DNA of 39,812 nucleotides. It comes from CAXBCP01 sp963974055. GTDB taxonomy: Bacteria > Pseudomonadota > Alphaproteobacteria > MPNO01 > UBA830. This document shows, piece after piece, positions 1 through 6,989 of the stretch. Location of the stretch: the NCBI GenBank assembly GCA_963974055.1, contig CAXBCP010000039.1, forward strand, positions 1 to 39,812, read 5' to 3'. The notes under the pieces were generated by a model. That model was not told the origin of the DNA. It saw only the letters and a program-made list of their open reading frames with translations, and ran no database searches. Position 1 is the first letter of the stretch. Each line of letters starts with the position of its first letter. The position numbers were made by a program, and so were the translations under genes.

Positions 1-1
1 C

Positions 2-46
2 CTGCCGCTGCTCGACGGCGTCCGGCACGGGGCGTTCCCGGCGTGA
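2..46 (+). CDS. C-terminal end of an upstream phage gene (partial)
   Basis: Frame 2 is open from the window edge and ends at TGA 44-46, giving only a 14-residue tail (LPLLDGVRHGAFPA). A Leu-Leu-Asp-Gly...Phe-Pro ending resembles the C-terminus of phage Gp37/Gp68-type (DUF5131) proteins as I remember them, but the piece is too short to assign. It converges on the antitoxin gene, whose stop codon lies six bases further on. Confidence 0.35.
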   Translation: MPLLDGVRHGAFPA

Positions 47-51
47 GGTCG

Positions 52-558
52 TCAGCCGACCAGGTCGTCGATCCGGACGCCGAGGGCGTCGGCGATTTTC
101 TTTACCTTGTCGACCGAGCCGGGCTTCTTGCCGGTCTCGATCTCGGACAGGTAGCCCTGACTGATGCCGGCGGCAGCCGCGAGGTCGCCGGCGGTCATGC
201 CGCGATAGTCGCGCCACACGCGCACGGGGTTTTCGCCGTCGATCAGGCGGTCGGCGAATTCGGCGGGTATGAATTCTTCGTCCGGATCCGCGCGGACGGC
301 GTCGGCGGCGGCAATCGCGGCGCGGTCGGCGGTGTCGAGACCGTCATCGGCGACGCTGTTGGCAATCGCGAGCAACGCGTCGAATTCGCCGCGATCGACG
401 AAGACATATTCGCGGTCGGCGACGGTCACGGTCTGCGGCGCATCGGATTCGCCGTGATGGAAAGTGCCATAGGCATGACGCTGTCCGCGCGCCTCGCGTT
501 CGCGGGCGGCATTCGGCTTCTTGGCGATGGTTCCCAGTCCCCTGATTTTACGTGTCAT
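52..558 (-). CDS. XRE-family antitoxin of a HigBA/RelE-like toxin-antitoxin pair
   Basis: A 168-residue protein whose last third (about residues 110-166) is a Cro/C1-type helix-turn-helix: a MTAGDLAAAAGISQGYLSEI-type helix pair, then a GKKPGSVDKVKKIADALGV segment ending in DDLV. The N-terminal two thirds are acidic and presumably bind the toxin. The start at 558 (MTRKIRG) overlaps the toxin stop as ATGA, the usual translational coupling of such pairs. A longer reading back to 816 only retraces the toxin gene in another frame. Family knowledge says the antitoxin neutralises the toxin and represses the shared promoter, and the direct repeats at 823-874 are suitable operators. It could also act as a general phage repressor, but the RelE partner makes an antitoxin more likely. 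Confidence 0.85.
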   Translation of the reverse strand: MTRKIRGLGTIAKKPNAAREREARGQRHAYGTFHHGESDAPQTVTVADREYVFVDRGEFDALLAIANSVADDGLDTADRAAIAAADAVRADPDEEFIPAEFADRLIDGENPVRVWRDYRGMTAGDLAAAAGISQGYLSEIETGKKPGSVDKVKKIADALGVRIDDLVG

Positions 559-812
559 CGGTACACCTTTCCGCGAGGCGCAACGGCCTCGACTTCGATT
601 GTTACGGTTCGGTCGTTCACGACCATGATCACCCGAAAATCGCCGACCCGCATGCGAACGCCGGGGCGGCCCTTCAGCGCGATGACGTTGTTGTTCGGCG
701 CTGCCGGGTCTTTCGCAAATTCCACGATCTTCGCGCGGATGTTGTCGCGCTGCTTCGGCTGGATGGACCGAAGCGTTTTGATGGCGGCTTTGCTGTAAGC
801 GATTTCGAACAT
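555..812 (-). CDS. RelE/HigB-type toxin (putative mRNA interferase)
   Basis: An 85-residue protein with RelE/ParE-superfamily features: N-terminal MFEIAYSKAAIKTLRSI, the central LKGRPGVRMRVGDFRVIMVV strand region with conserved Arg residues, and a C-terminal VEAVAPRGKVYR. RelE-type toxins cleave mRNA on the ribosome. The toxin-before-antitoxin order matches HigBA rather than classical RelBE. It shares an ATGA overlap with the antitoxin. The start at 812 sits only about seven bases from a strong -10 box, so the transcript may be leaderless. It sits at the left of the prophage, divergent from the methyltransferase, and is likely an addiction or anti-superinfection module. Confidence 0.85.
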   Translation of the reverse strand: MFEIAYSKAAIKTLRSIQPKQRDNIRAKIVEFAKDPAAPNNNVIALKGRPGVRMRVGDFRVIMVVNDRTVTIEVEAVAPRGKVYR

Positions 813-818
813 GCATTT

Positions 819-846
819 AATATAGCTAATGGCGAAAAAATGTCAA
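819..846 (-). promoter_or_regulatory. Sigma70-type promoter of the toxin-antitoxin operon
   Basis: On the - strand, TTGACA (841-846) is followed by a 16-bp spacer (825-840) and TATATT (819-824). The predicted start lies at about 812, which is the toxin ATG itself. It is the best consensus promoter seen in the prophage part of the window. Confidence 0.65.
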
Positions 847-874
847 TAAAAGAAATAGCAAATAGCGAAAAAAA
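823..874. repeat. Imperfect direct repeat overlapping the toxin-antitoxin promoter (probable operator)
   Basis: TAGCTAATGGCGAAAAAA at 823-840 and TAGCAAATAGCGAAAAAAA at 856-874 differ at two positions over the shared 18 bases and are spaced 33 bp start to start, about three helical turns. The first copy is the promoter spacer and the second lies upstream of the -35 box. This placement suits autorepression by the XRE antitoxin. The repeats also cover the 5' end of the divergent methyltransferase gene. Confidence 0.55.
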
Positions 875-1904
875 GTCGGGCGGCGATACGGTCGGGCGGC
901 GGCACTGGGCGGCGCGGATCGGGGAGAGCTGGGGCGGCGCGGTCGCGGCGGTGCTGGCGACGGGCCGGGAACTGGCGGCGGCGAAGGATGCGCTGCCGCA
1001 CGGCGATTTCCTGGCGATGATCGAAAGCGACCTGCCGTTCACGAAACGCACGGCGCAGATGCTGATGAAGATCGCCGCCGACGAACGGTTGACAAAAGCG
1101 CAACGCGTTTCGCTTTTGCCCGCCAGCTGGGGAACGCTCTACGAGCTGACCCGTCTCGACGACGACACGTTCGCCGCGGCGCTCGAGGACGGTCGGATCC
1201 GCCCGGACATGGAACGCAACGAAGCCGGTCTGCTGGCGCGCGGCGACAGCCGCGACCGGCGGCTGCAGAAAGCCGAGGCGACGGCGGCCGGTGCGACGCC
1301 GCTGATCGTCCCGACGGCGGATCGCGATATCGCCGAGGCGGTGCCGCTGCCGCCGCGCAAATACGCGGGGATCTATGCCGATCCGGCCTGGACGCAGGAA
1401 ACGCGGTCCGACAAGGGGCGCGAGAAATCCGCCGACCGGTATTACCCGGTCATGACGCTCGAGGAACTGATCGCGCTGCCGGTGGGCGAGATCGCCGCCG
1501 ACAATTGCGCGCTGTTCCTGTGGACCTTCCCGACACATATACCGCAGGCGCTCGACCTGATGTCGGCGTGGGGATTCGATTACCGGACCAAGTGCAGCTG
1601 GTACAAAACGCGGGCCGACGGCGGCCCGCATGTCGGGACCGGTTTCTGGTTTCGGGATACGGGCGAGGATCTGCTGCTCGGTATCCGCGGCGACATGCCG
1701 TGTCCGGTTCCCGGCACACAGGTCAATTCGATCACGCCGGTCGAATATCCCGGCCGCCATTCTGAAAAGCCTGCCTATTTCCGGGACATGATAGACAGCT
1801 ATTTTCCCGGGCTGAAAAAGATCGAACTGTTCGCCCGCGATCCGGCGCCGGGCTGGGATGCCTGGGGCAACGAGGTCGGGTTTGTGGACGGGGGCGGGGC
1901 ATGA
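840..1904 (+). CDS. DUF3102 + MT-A70 family adenine methyltransferase
   Basis: A 354-residue protein in two parts. Residues about 18-85 match a DUF3102-type region: an alanine-rich helix with AAKDALPHGDFLAMIE, then PFTKRTAQMLMKIA. Residues about 170-345 form an MT-A70 methyltransferase with the KYAGIYADPAW motif (DPAW at 181-184), CALFLWTFPTHIPQAL, and the late HSEKPAYFRDMIDSYFP segment typical of the family. MT-A70 enzymes put a methyl group on adenine N6 using SAM. The usual catalytic motif is DPPW, so the Ala at the third position is unusual. The ATG at 840 has no clear ribosome binding site and overlaps the toxin promoter, so the true start may lie slightly downstream. It probably modifies phage DNA or blocks restriction. 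Confidence 0.85.
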   Translation: MSIKEIANSEKKSGGDTVGRRHWAARIGESWGGAVAAVLATGRELAAAKDALPHGDFLAMIESDLPFTKRTAQMLMKIAADERLTKAQRVSLLPASWGTLYELTRLDDDTFAAALEDGRIRPDMERNEAGLLARGDSRDRRLQKAEATAAGATPLIVPTADRDIAEAVPLPPRKYAGIYADPAWTQETRSDKGREKSADRYYPVMTLEELIALPVGEIAADNCALFLWTFPTHIPQALDLMSAWGFDYRTKCSWYKTRADGGPHVGTGFWFRDTGEDLLLGIRGDMPCPVPGTQVNSITPVEYPGRHSEKPAYFRDMIDSYFPGLKKIELFARDPAPGWDAWGNEVGFVDGGGA

Positions 1905-2089
1905 GCGCGACGCCCGACCAGCTGGCGCGGGAAAACACCGAGCTGCGCGAGGCGCTGGGCGCCATGAAACTGCTGTCGGAGCAGCGCGACACGCGCGGAC
2001 TGTACGACGAATTGGCCGGGTACGCGCTCGAATGGGAACGCGGTGTGCCGGTGGTGCCGTCGCGCTATGCGAGCGGGGGCGCGGGATGA
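1901..2089 (+). CDS. Small phage protein, function unknown
   Basis: A 62-residue acidic protein with a predicted helix or coiled-coil-like start (LARENTELREALGAMKLLSEQRDTRGLYDEL). It overlaps the methyltransferase stop (ATGA at 1901) and the primase start (ATGA at 2086), so it is translationally coupled on both sides. That makes it very probably a real gene. I do not recognise the family. Position suggests an accessory role next to the replication gene. Confidence 0.7.
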   Translation: MSATPDQLARENTELREALGAMKLLSEQRDTRGLYDELAGYALEWERGVPVVPSRYASGGAG

Positions 2090-5052
2090 CGGTCGACGAT
2101 ACATATTTCAAGCGGGTCGCGGAGGCGGCGCGTCAGTCGGCGCGGTCGCTGCTCGGCGACTGGTTTCCGGACGGAGTCTGGACGTCGCCGGGCATGTTCC
2201 AGGTCGGGTCGATCGACGGCGGGCGCGGGCAGTCGTTGCGGGTCTGGGTCTTCGACGGTGCGTGGAAGGATTTCAACCCGTCGCGCGCGCCGTCCAGCGG
2301 CGGCGACCTGATCAGCCTGCGGGCGGGGCAGCTGAATGTTTCGCAGAAAGTTGCCGCCGACGAGATCGCGGCGGCGCTGGGCGTGGAGGCCGGCAGCGTT
2401 TCCCCGCCTGCCAGCGCCGCGCGGCCGGCGGACCGGGAACGTCGCGCCGACACGGACGTTTCCCGGTCCGTCGAGGATGTTTACGCGGCCTATGTGCCGA
2501 TCGTCCCGCCGCCGGCCGAAGCGCCGCTCTTTGCGGCCGGGCAGATGTCGCCGCCGATTTTCAATCCGAAACAGGCGGGCGACCCGAAGCGCGCCCGGGG
2601 ACAATTCGCGCCGTCCTCGGTGCATCCCTATTACACGGCCGCGGGCGACCTGATCGGGTACGTGCTGCGCCGGGATTTTCAGCGCAAGGGCAAGCCGACA
2701 AAGGAAACGCCGTTCGTCATGTGGTGCCGCAAGCCGGACGGCGCCGAACAATGGTGCCGGCGGCGGCCCTCGGACGGGGGCGGCGGCAAGCTGCCGATTT
2801 ACGGCCTGGCGCGCCTGGCGAAGTATCCCGAGAAGCCGGTGCTGGTCGTCGAGGGAGAAAAGGCGTGCGATGCCGGCCGCCGTTTGGCCGGGGAACAGTA
2901 TGTGGTGGTCGGTTGGCCCGGCGGCGGCGCCGGTGCGCGAAACACCGACTGGTCGCCGCTGGCAGGGCGCGACGTCACGCTGTGGCCCGATGCCGACCGG
3001 CAGGTCTGGCCGGCCGCGCACGAACTGGCGGGGCAGGTGAAGCCGCCAGAGGAGCAGCCGGGCCGGAAGACGATGCTCGAGGTCGCCCGCAGGGCCATGG
3101 CGGAGGATGCCGGGCCGGTGCGTATTGTCGATATCGATTTCGGGGACGATGCGGTGCTGTCGGTCGACGGCTGGGATCTGGCCGACGGCGAGGCGGCGGG
3201 CTGGACCGGCGACCATGTGGCCGCGGCGATTTCGGCGCGGGCGCGGGACTACGATCCCGGCGCGTTCGAAGACGAACCGGGAGACGGGGGGCGCGGCGGC
3301 GGAGAAGACGCGGGCGACCCGGCGGCGGATTGCCCGTTCGCGCCGGTCGGTCATCGCGCCGGCACCTATTACGTTCTGTCGCCGGCGGGGGAATTGCGGG
3401 ACATCGCCTATTCGCGGATGAACGCGAACGGGCTGGAAAGCCTGACCGATGGGTCGATGGCCTGGTATTACCGGCATTTCGCGGATTTCGACGAACGCCG
3501 GCGCGAGGACGTGCTGTCGGTCGTCAAGGCGCGGCGCTGGATCATGCGCGCCTGCCAGAAAAAGGGGCTGTTCGATCCGGCGACGCCGATCCGCGGCCGT
3601 GGCGTGTGGAATGTCGACAACGCGCCGATGGTGCATGTCGGCGATGCGGTGTGGACGAAAAAGGGCGGGTGGCAGCCTGCCGGTTTTGTCGGGGCCGGGG
3701 GGATCTACGCGGCGCAGCCGAAAATTCCGCGCCCGGCCGCAACGCCGGCGACGGCGGACGAGGCGGCGGGGCTGATGCAGCGGATCGCCGAACGCTGGAA
3801 TTTCGTCGAGCCCTGGGGCGCCGATATGGCGATCGGCTTTCTCGCGCAATCCTATCTCGGTCAGGCCGCCGACTGGCGAGCGCATATGTACTGCCTGGCG
3901 GCGCTCGGTTCGGGCAAGTCATGGCTGACCGGCGCAATCACGGCGGCGCTCGGCGGGGCGGCAAACCCGTCGGCGAACAACTATACCGAGGCCGGGCTGC
4001 GGCAATCCCTGAACGGCGAGGCGCGGGCGATCCTGCTGGACGAAGCGGAGCCCGGCGACACGACCGGCCACCGCATCAAGGCGGTGATCGAGCTGATCCG
4101 GCATATGTCGGGCCTCGAGGGCGCATCGGTGCAGCGCGGGTCTGCCGACGGGCGGGCGCAGAGTTTCCACATGACCGGCGCGGTCTGGATGGCGTCCATC
4201 CTGCAGGGGCGTCTCGCCCCGCAGGACCGGTCCCGGATTACGACGATACATCTCGGCGAGCTGACCGGCGCGCAGAAGGGGCCGGGCGGCCGCGAGGCGA
4301 CGGTCGAACTGACGGCCGATCTGCGCGCCGCATCGCCGGCACTATGGGCGCGGGCGATCGGCGGCTGGCCGCGTTTTCTCGAAAACCTTGCGGCGTGGCG
4401 TTCGGCCCTGGACCGGTCCGGCTGTTCGCCGCGCCAGATCGACCAGGTCGCGACCCTGCTGGCGGCGCGGGACATGATGGTTTCCGACCGGGCGACGGAC
4501 CCGTCCGCGCTGTCCGATGAAATAGACCTGCTGACACCGATGCTTGAAGAGGGCGCGGAAGAGACCAGCGGATCGGTCGAAGGCGAGGAATGCTGGTATC
4601 ACCTGCTGACCAGCCAGAGCGGTCTGAACCGCGACGGATCGCAGCCGACCGTGGCGCGGCAAATCCTGCGGGCGATGGAAGTCAACGGCGCCAATGCGCG
4701 CCAGCAGATACAATCGCTCGGCCTGCGGTATATCCACCTCAGAATGAAAGACCGGGAAGGCGTGGAGCGCGATTACGGCTGGGGGATCGTCGTCGCCAAT
4801 CAGCATGAGGGTGTCCGGCGCCTTTTCCGGGGGACGCGGTGGGGCGACGACGCCTGGCCGGGTGCGCTTGGGCAGCTGACCGGTCACGTAAAAACCAAAA
4901 CGGTCCGTATCGACGGCATTCCCTCCAAGGGAATATTCGTGCCGAAAGACTACCTGCCCGCGCTTGCGCCCGGCGAGCGGGACCATCCGGACGATCCCGG
5001 ACCTGACGGCGGGGCCGATGACGGCCAGTACGGCGGCGAGACGGATTTGTAA
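2086..5052 (+). CDS. Phage primase-helicase (TOPRIM primase fused to a P-loop ATPase)
   Basis: A 988-residue fusion. The N-terminal part carries a DNA-handling segment (about 40-100). A TOPRIM-type primase region follows, with KPVLVVEGEKA (acidic residue near 256) and a VTLWPDAD strand (DAD at 302-304). The C-terminal half has a P-loop, LGSGKS (residues 607-612), a Walker B strand ILLDEAE (649 onward), and an RSRITTIHLGEL segment typical of phage D5 or DUF927-like helicases. The likely role is priming and unwinding at the phage origin. The start at 2086 overlaps the previous stop (ATGA), which rules out the longer in-frame upstream reading. A cluster of GTTAC repeats lies directly downstream and may be its target. 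Confidence 0.85.
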   Translation: MTVDDTYFKRVAEAARQSARSLLGDWFPDGVWTSPGMFQVGSIDGGRGQSLRVWVFDGAWKDFNPSRAPSSGGDLISLRAGQLNVSQKVAADEIAAALGVEAGSVSPPASAARPADRERRADTDVSRSVEDVYAAYVPIVPPPAEAPLFAAGQMSPPIFNPKQAGDPKRARGQFAPSSVHPYYTAAGDLIGYVLRRDFQRKGKPTKETPFVMWCRKPDGAEQWCRRRPSDGGGGKLPIYGLARLAKYPEKPVLVVEGEKACDAGRRLAGEQYVVVGWPGGGAGARNTDWSPLAGRDVTLWPDADRQVWPAAHELAGQVKPPEEQPGRKTMLEVARRAMAEDAGPVRIVDIDFGDDAVLSVDGWDLADGEAAGWTGDHVAAAISARARDYDPGAFEDEPGDGGRGGGEDAGDPAADCPFAPVGHRAGTYYVLSPAGELRDIAYSRMNANGLESLTDGSMAWYYRHFADFDERRREDVLSVVKARRWIMRACQKKGLFDPATPIRGRGVWNVDNAPMVHVGDAVWTKKGGWQPAGFVGAGGIYAAQPKIPRPAATPATADEAAGLMQRIAERWNFVEPWGADMAIGFLAQSYLGQAADWRAHMYCLAALGSGKSWLTGAITAALGGAANPSANNYTEAGLRQSLNGEARAILLDEAEPGDTTGHRIKAVIELIRHMSGLEGASVQRGSADGRAQSFHMTGAVWMASILQGRLAPQDRSRITTIHLGELTGAQKGPGGREATVELTADLRAASPALWARAIGGWPRFLENLAAWRSALDRSGCSPRQIDQVATLLAARDMMVSDRATDPSALSDEIDLLTPMLEEGAEETSGSVEGEECWYHLLTSQSGLNRDGSQPTVARQILRAMEVNGANARQQIQSLGLRYIHLRMKDREGVERDYGWGIVVANQHEGVRRLFRGTRWGDDAWPGALGQLTGHVKTKTVRIDGIPSKGIFVPKDYLPALAPGERDHPDDPGPDGGADDGQYGGETDL

Positions 5053-5303
5053 CCGGGCGGGCGCTGGCCGGTTACGCCGCCGGTTACGCGCCAAGGCTTT
5101 GAACGAAAACGGAAAACGGCGGGAACGTAACGATGTAACGACGTAACCGAGCAACTCCCCGATATATGTCTGCGTGCGTGCGCGCGTGCATGGGAAAATA
5201 TACGGTTACATCGGTTACATGGTTACAGATAGGCAGAAAGGTTAATTGAATCATGGGCTTGAGCTGTAACGAAAAGTGTAACCGTCAAGACTGCAGCTGT
5301 TAC
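5049..5303. repeat. Cluster of twelve GTTAC/GTAAC elements (iteron-like)
   Basis: The pentamer GTTAC or its complement occurs at 5049, 5071, 5083, 5127, 5135, 5143, 5205, 5214, 5222, 5266, 5278 and 5299 (start positions). The left group has direct and opposed copies. The middle group is a tandem GGTTACA run at 5204, 5213 and 5221. About 200 bp of this stretch (5053-5252) is non-coding, and the last copies fall inside the NusG-like gene. A chance rate would give fewer than one. It lies directly after the primase-helicase, as phage origins often do. Confidence 0.7.
5171..5192. other. 22-bp alternating purine-pyrimidine tract (Z-DNA prone)
   Basis: From the T at 5171 to the G at 5192 every step alternates pyrimidine and purine, mostly TG and CG steps. 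It is followed by an A-rich patch (GGGAAAATATA, 5192-5202). It sits between the two halves of the GTTAC cluster. Such tracts can adopt Z-DNA under negative supercoiling and may help melting. That role is inference. Confidence 0.5.
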
Positions 5304-5828
5304 GCCGACTGGTATGTCGTCGAATACGAACCGGGGCGCATGCGATTGTTCCGAAAGGAATTGAAGTCGCGCGGCGGACGTTCCTATGTGCCAATGCTGC
5401 GGGAGCGGCGGCGGGCAAAGGCCAACCCGCGTGCCCGGCGCTTGGTCCGTTCGCCGATGATCGATGTCGAGGTAATGATGTTGCCGGGCTATGTCTTCGT
5501 CCAGGCGGTCGACGATCATGCGATGTCGGTTGTGCAGAACACGCCAGGCTATGCCACGGTGCTGCGCGGGGCCAGCGAACATCCGTTGCGCCTGCCGCCG
5601 CTGCTGATGCGAATACTTGAACGGAAGGCGGGAGAGGTGTTCGACCCCTCGATCGGCGTACCCGTCTTCACGGCGGGTGAGATCGTGACGTTGATGGACG
5701 GCCCGCTGCGTTCCTATTCCGGGGCGGTCGAGGCCGTCAATGACGACAACCTGACAATATTGGTTGAAATCTTTGGGCGATTCGCACCAGTATCGGTTTC
5801 AAGCAGAAGCGTCGTTCGCCAAAAATGA
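5253..5828 (+). CDS. Phage-encoded NusG-family transcription factor
   Basis: A 191-residue protein with the two-domain NusG layout. The NGN-like part begins DWYVVEYEPGRM (residues 19-30) and holds the signature LPGYVFVQ (77-84). The C-terminal KOW domain (about 138-190) reads GEIVTLMDGPLRSYSGAV and closes with VEIFGRFAPVSVSSRSVV. NusG relatives bind RNA polymerase and change pausing or termination; RfaH, LoaP and TaA-type paralogues act on chosen operons. Four cysteines near the N-terminus (C5, C9, C14, C16) are unusual and could bind a metal. The gene lies before the HNH and head operon, so antitermination of the long late operon is a reasonable inference. Base composition is less GC-rich than its neighbours. 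Confidence 0.85.
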   Translation: MGLSCNEKCNRQDCSCYADWYVVEYEPGRMRLFRKELKSRGGRSYVPMLRERRRAKANPRARRLVRSPMIDVEVMMLPGYVFVQAVDDHAMSVVQNTPGYATVLRGASEHPLRLPPLLMRILERKAGEVFDPSIGVPVFTAGEIVTLMDGPLRSYSGAVEAVNDDNLTILVEIFGRFAPVSVSSRSVVRQK

Positions 5829-5895
5829 AGAACATACGACGTGGACGTGGCAGCACCGAGACAGGGAATCCTGGTCCGGTGCGTGAGCCGTTCCG

Positions 5896-5910
5896 GCGAA
5901 CGCCGTTCGC
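5896..5910. repeat. 15-bp palindrome, copy 1 of 6
   Basis: GCGAACGCCGTTCGC, two perfect 6-bp arms around GCC. It ends 20 bases before the HNH start codon at 5931. The left flank is CCG, shared with copies 4 and 6. Confidence 0.75.
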
Positions 5911-5930
5911 TCCAACACCATGTAAATCTG

Positions 5931-6308
5931 ATGCCGACAGCGCCCAAGTCACCCTGTGCCCATCCCGGCTGCCCCAAGCTGACCGAACTTGGCGTCGCAT
6001 TCTGTGGCGCCCATCGGGGGCAGCGGCGGCGAATTTACGACCGGCAGCGTGGTTCGGCAGCAAAAAGGCTTTACGGCCGTGCATGGCAACGCGCTCGTGC
6101 TGCGTTTTTAAACCGCCATCCTCTTTGCGTTGTGTGCGCGTCTGAGGATCGCACGACGGCGGCAACCGAAGTCGACCATATCAAACCGCATGGCGGCGAT
6201 CTGATCCTCTTCTGGGACCGCGAGAATTGGCAGGCGTTGTGCAAGTCCTGTCATTCAAGCAAGACCGCTGACGAACGCGGCTGGACCGGTCGGCCGAAAG
6301 GGGGATAG
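5931..6308 (+). CDS. HNH endonuclease of the packaging module
   Basis: A 125-residue protein. An N-terminal zinc-ribbon-like set (C9, C14, C25, H28) precedes an HNH nuclease with C66xxC69, the EVDHIKPHGG core (D82-H83), an ENW (N99) segment and C104xxC107-H108. HNH proteins next to terminase genes are known partners of TerL in cos-type phages and are needed for genome cutting and packaging. The ATG at 5931 gives the compact family length; a GTG at 5841 in the same frame would add 30 low-complexity residues spanning a palindrome. It lies 99 bp before TerS. Confidence 0.85.
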   Translation: MPTAPKSPCAHPGCPKLTELGVAFCGAHRGQRRRIYDRQRGSAAKRLYGRAWQRARAAFLNRHPLCVVCASEDRTTAATEVDHIKPHGGDLILFWDRENWQALCKSCHSSKTADERGWTGRPKGG

Positions 6309-6407
6309 GGGGTGCCTAAGCTAGATACCTCGCGCGCGTAGACCGTCCCCCATGCACATTTTTGTGTGCGCGAAATACGCTAAACTTTTTTTTCAATGGT
6401 GATCTTT
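6309..6407 (+). other. Spacer between HNH and TerS genes, candidate cos region
   Basis: A 99-bp non-coding stretch with a C/G run (CTCGCGCGCGTAG), a run of C at 6346-6350, an imperfect GCACA...TGTGC inverted repeat around a T-run (6355-6371), and an oligo-T before the start. In HNH-containing cos phages the cohesive end site usually lies by the small terminase gene. I see no diagnostic cos sequence, so this is a positional guess. Confidence 0.25.
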
Positions 6408-6989
6408 ATGGCTGGTCGTAAACCGAAGCCCGACGCGCTGAAAGAGGCGCAGGGAAATCCCGGCCGGCGGCCGCTGGCAAAGGACCAGATCGATATTGCC
6501 GCGCAGGTCGACCGTGATCTGCCGGCGCTTGGCGGGACACCGCCGCATCTGTCCGCGGGCGGCAAGAAAATCTGGCAGCAGCTCGCACCGCAGCTGGAAA
6601 AGATCAACTTCATCAAGACGACCGACCGCAACATGTTCGAGCGCTATTGCGATAGTTTGGCGGAATACTGGAAGGTCACCCGGTCGCTGCGAAGGAACAA
6701 ACACACCTACTGGACCAATTCGAACCACGGAAAGCTGAAACGGCTTAACCCGGAATTCATGGTCCAGGACCGGCTCGACCGCCGGCTGCAGTCGCTGGAA
6801 GACAAGATGGGGCTATCGCCGCAGGCGCGACAGAATCTGCTACTAAAGCTGTCTTCCGCCACTGCGCCGCCGCCAGGAGGGATGTTCAACGATGGCAAAG
6901 AAGGCGGTGAAACAGCGAGCGAACAGCCCGTCGCCGGCCGTCCCGGATCCGCTGTCGGACTTCTCGCTCCCAAATCTCAACTGCACTGA
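6408..6989 (+). CDS. Terminase small subunit, P27 family
   Basis: The protein begins MAGRKPKPDALKEAQGNPGRRPL, the hallmark N-terminus of P27-type small terminases, and continues with PPHLSAGGKKIWQQLAPQL and a helical RYCDSLAEYWK core. It recognises phage DNA and loads TerL. Of two in-frame ATGs (6396 and 6408) the second is preferred because GGTGA at 6398-6402 gives a ribosome binding site with five-base spacing. The last 30 or so residues overlap TerL by 98 bp and look like out-of-frame sequence, an unusually long overlap for this tightly packed phage. Confidence 0.85.
   Translation: MAGRKPKPDALKEAQGNPGRRPLAKDQIDIAAQVDRDLPALGGTPPHLSAGGKKIWQQLAPQLEKINFIKTTDRNMFERYCDSLAEYWKVTRSLRRNKHTYWTNSNHGKLKRLNPEFMVQDRLDRRLQSLEDKMGLSPQARQNLLLKLSSATAPPPGGMFNDGKEGGETASEQPVAGRPGSAVGLLAPKSQLH

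Noticed and set aside
552..839. N-terminal extension of the methyltransferase to 552
   Set aside because: It runs antisense through the toxin gene and the promoter and does not look like protein; start at or after 840 is preferred.
2065..3885. 606-codon - strand frame and long + frame at 2043-4520
   Set aside because: Both are shadows of the primase-helicase in GC-rich DNA, with Arg-rich low-complexity products.
5171..5192. Simple microsatellite
   Set aside because: The units vary between TG and CG steps without a fixed repeat; only the purine-pyrimidine alternation is regular.
5896..5910. LexA/SOS box reading of the palindrome
   Set aside because: The alphaproteobacterial LexA site is GTTC-N7-GTTC and the Bacillus type is GAAC-N4-GTTC; here the spacing is three bases.
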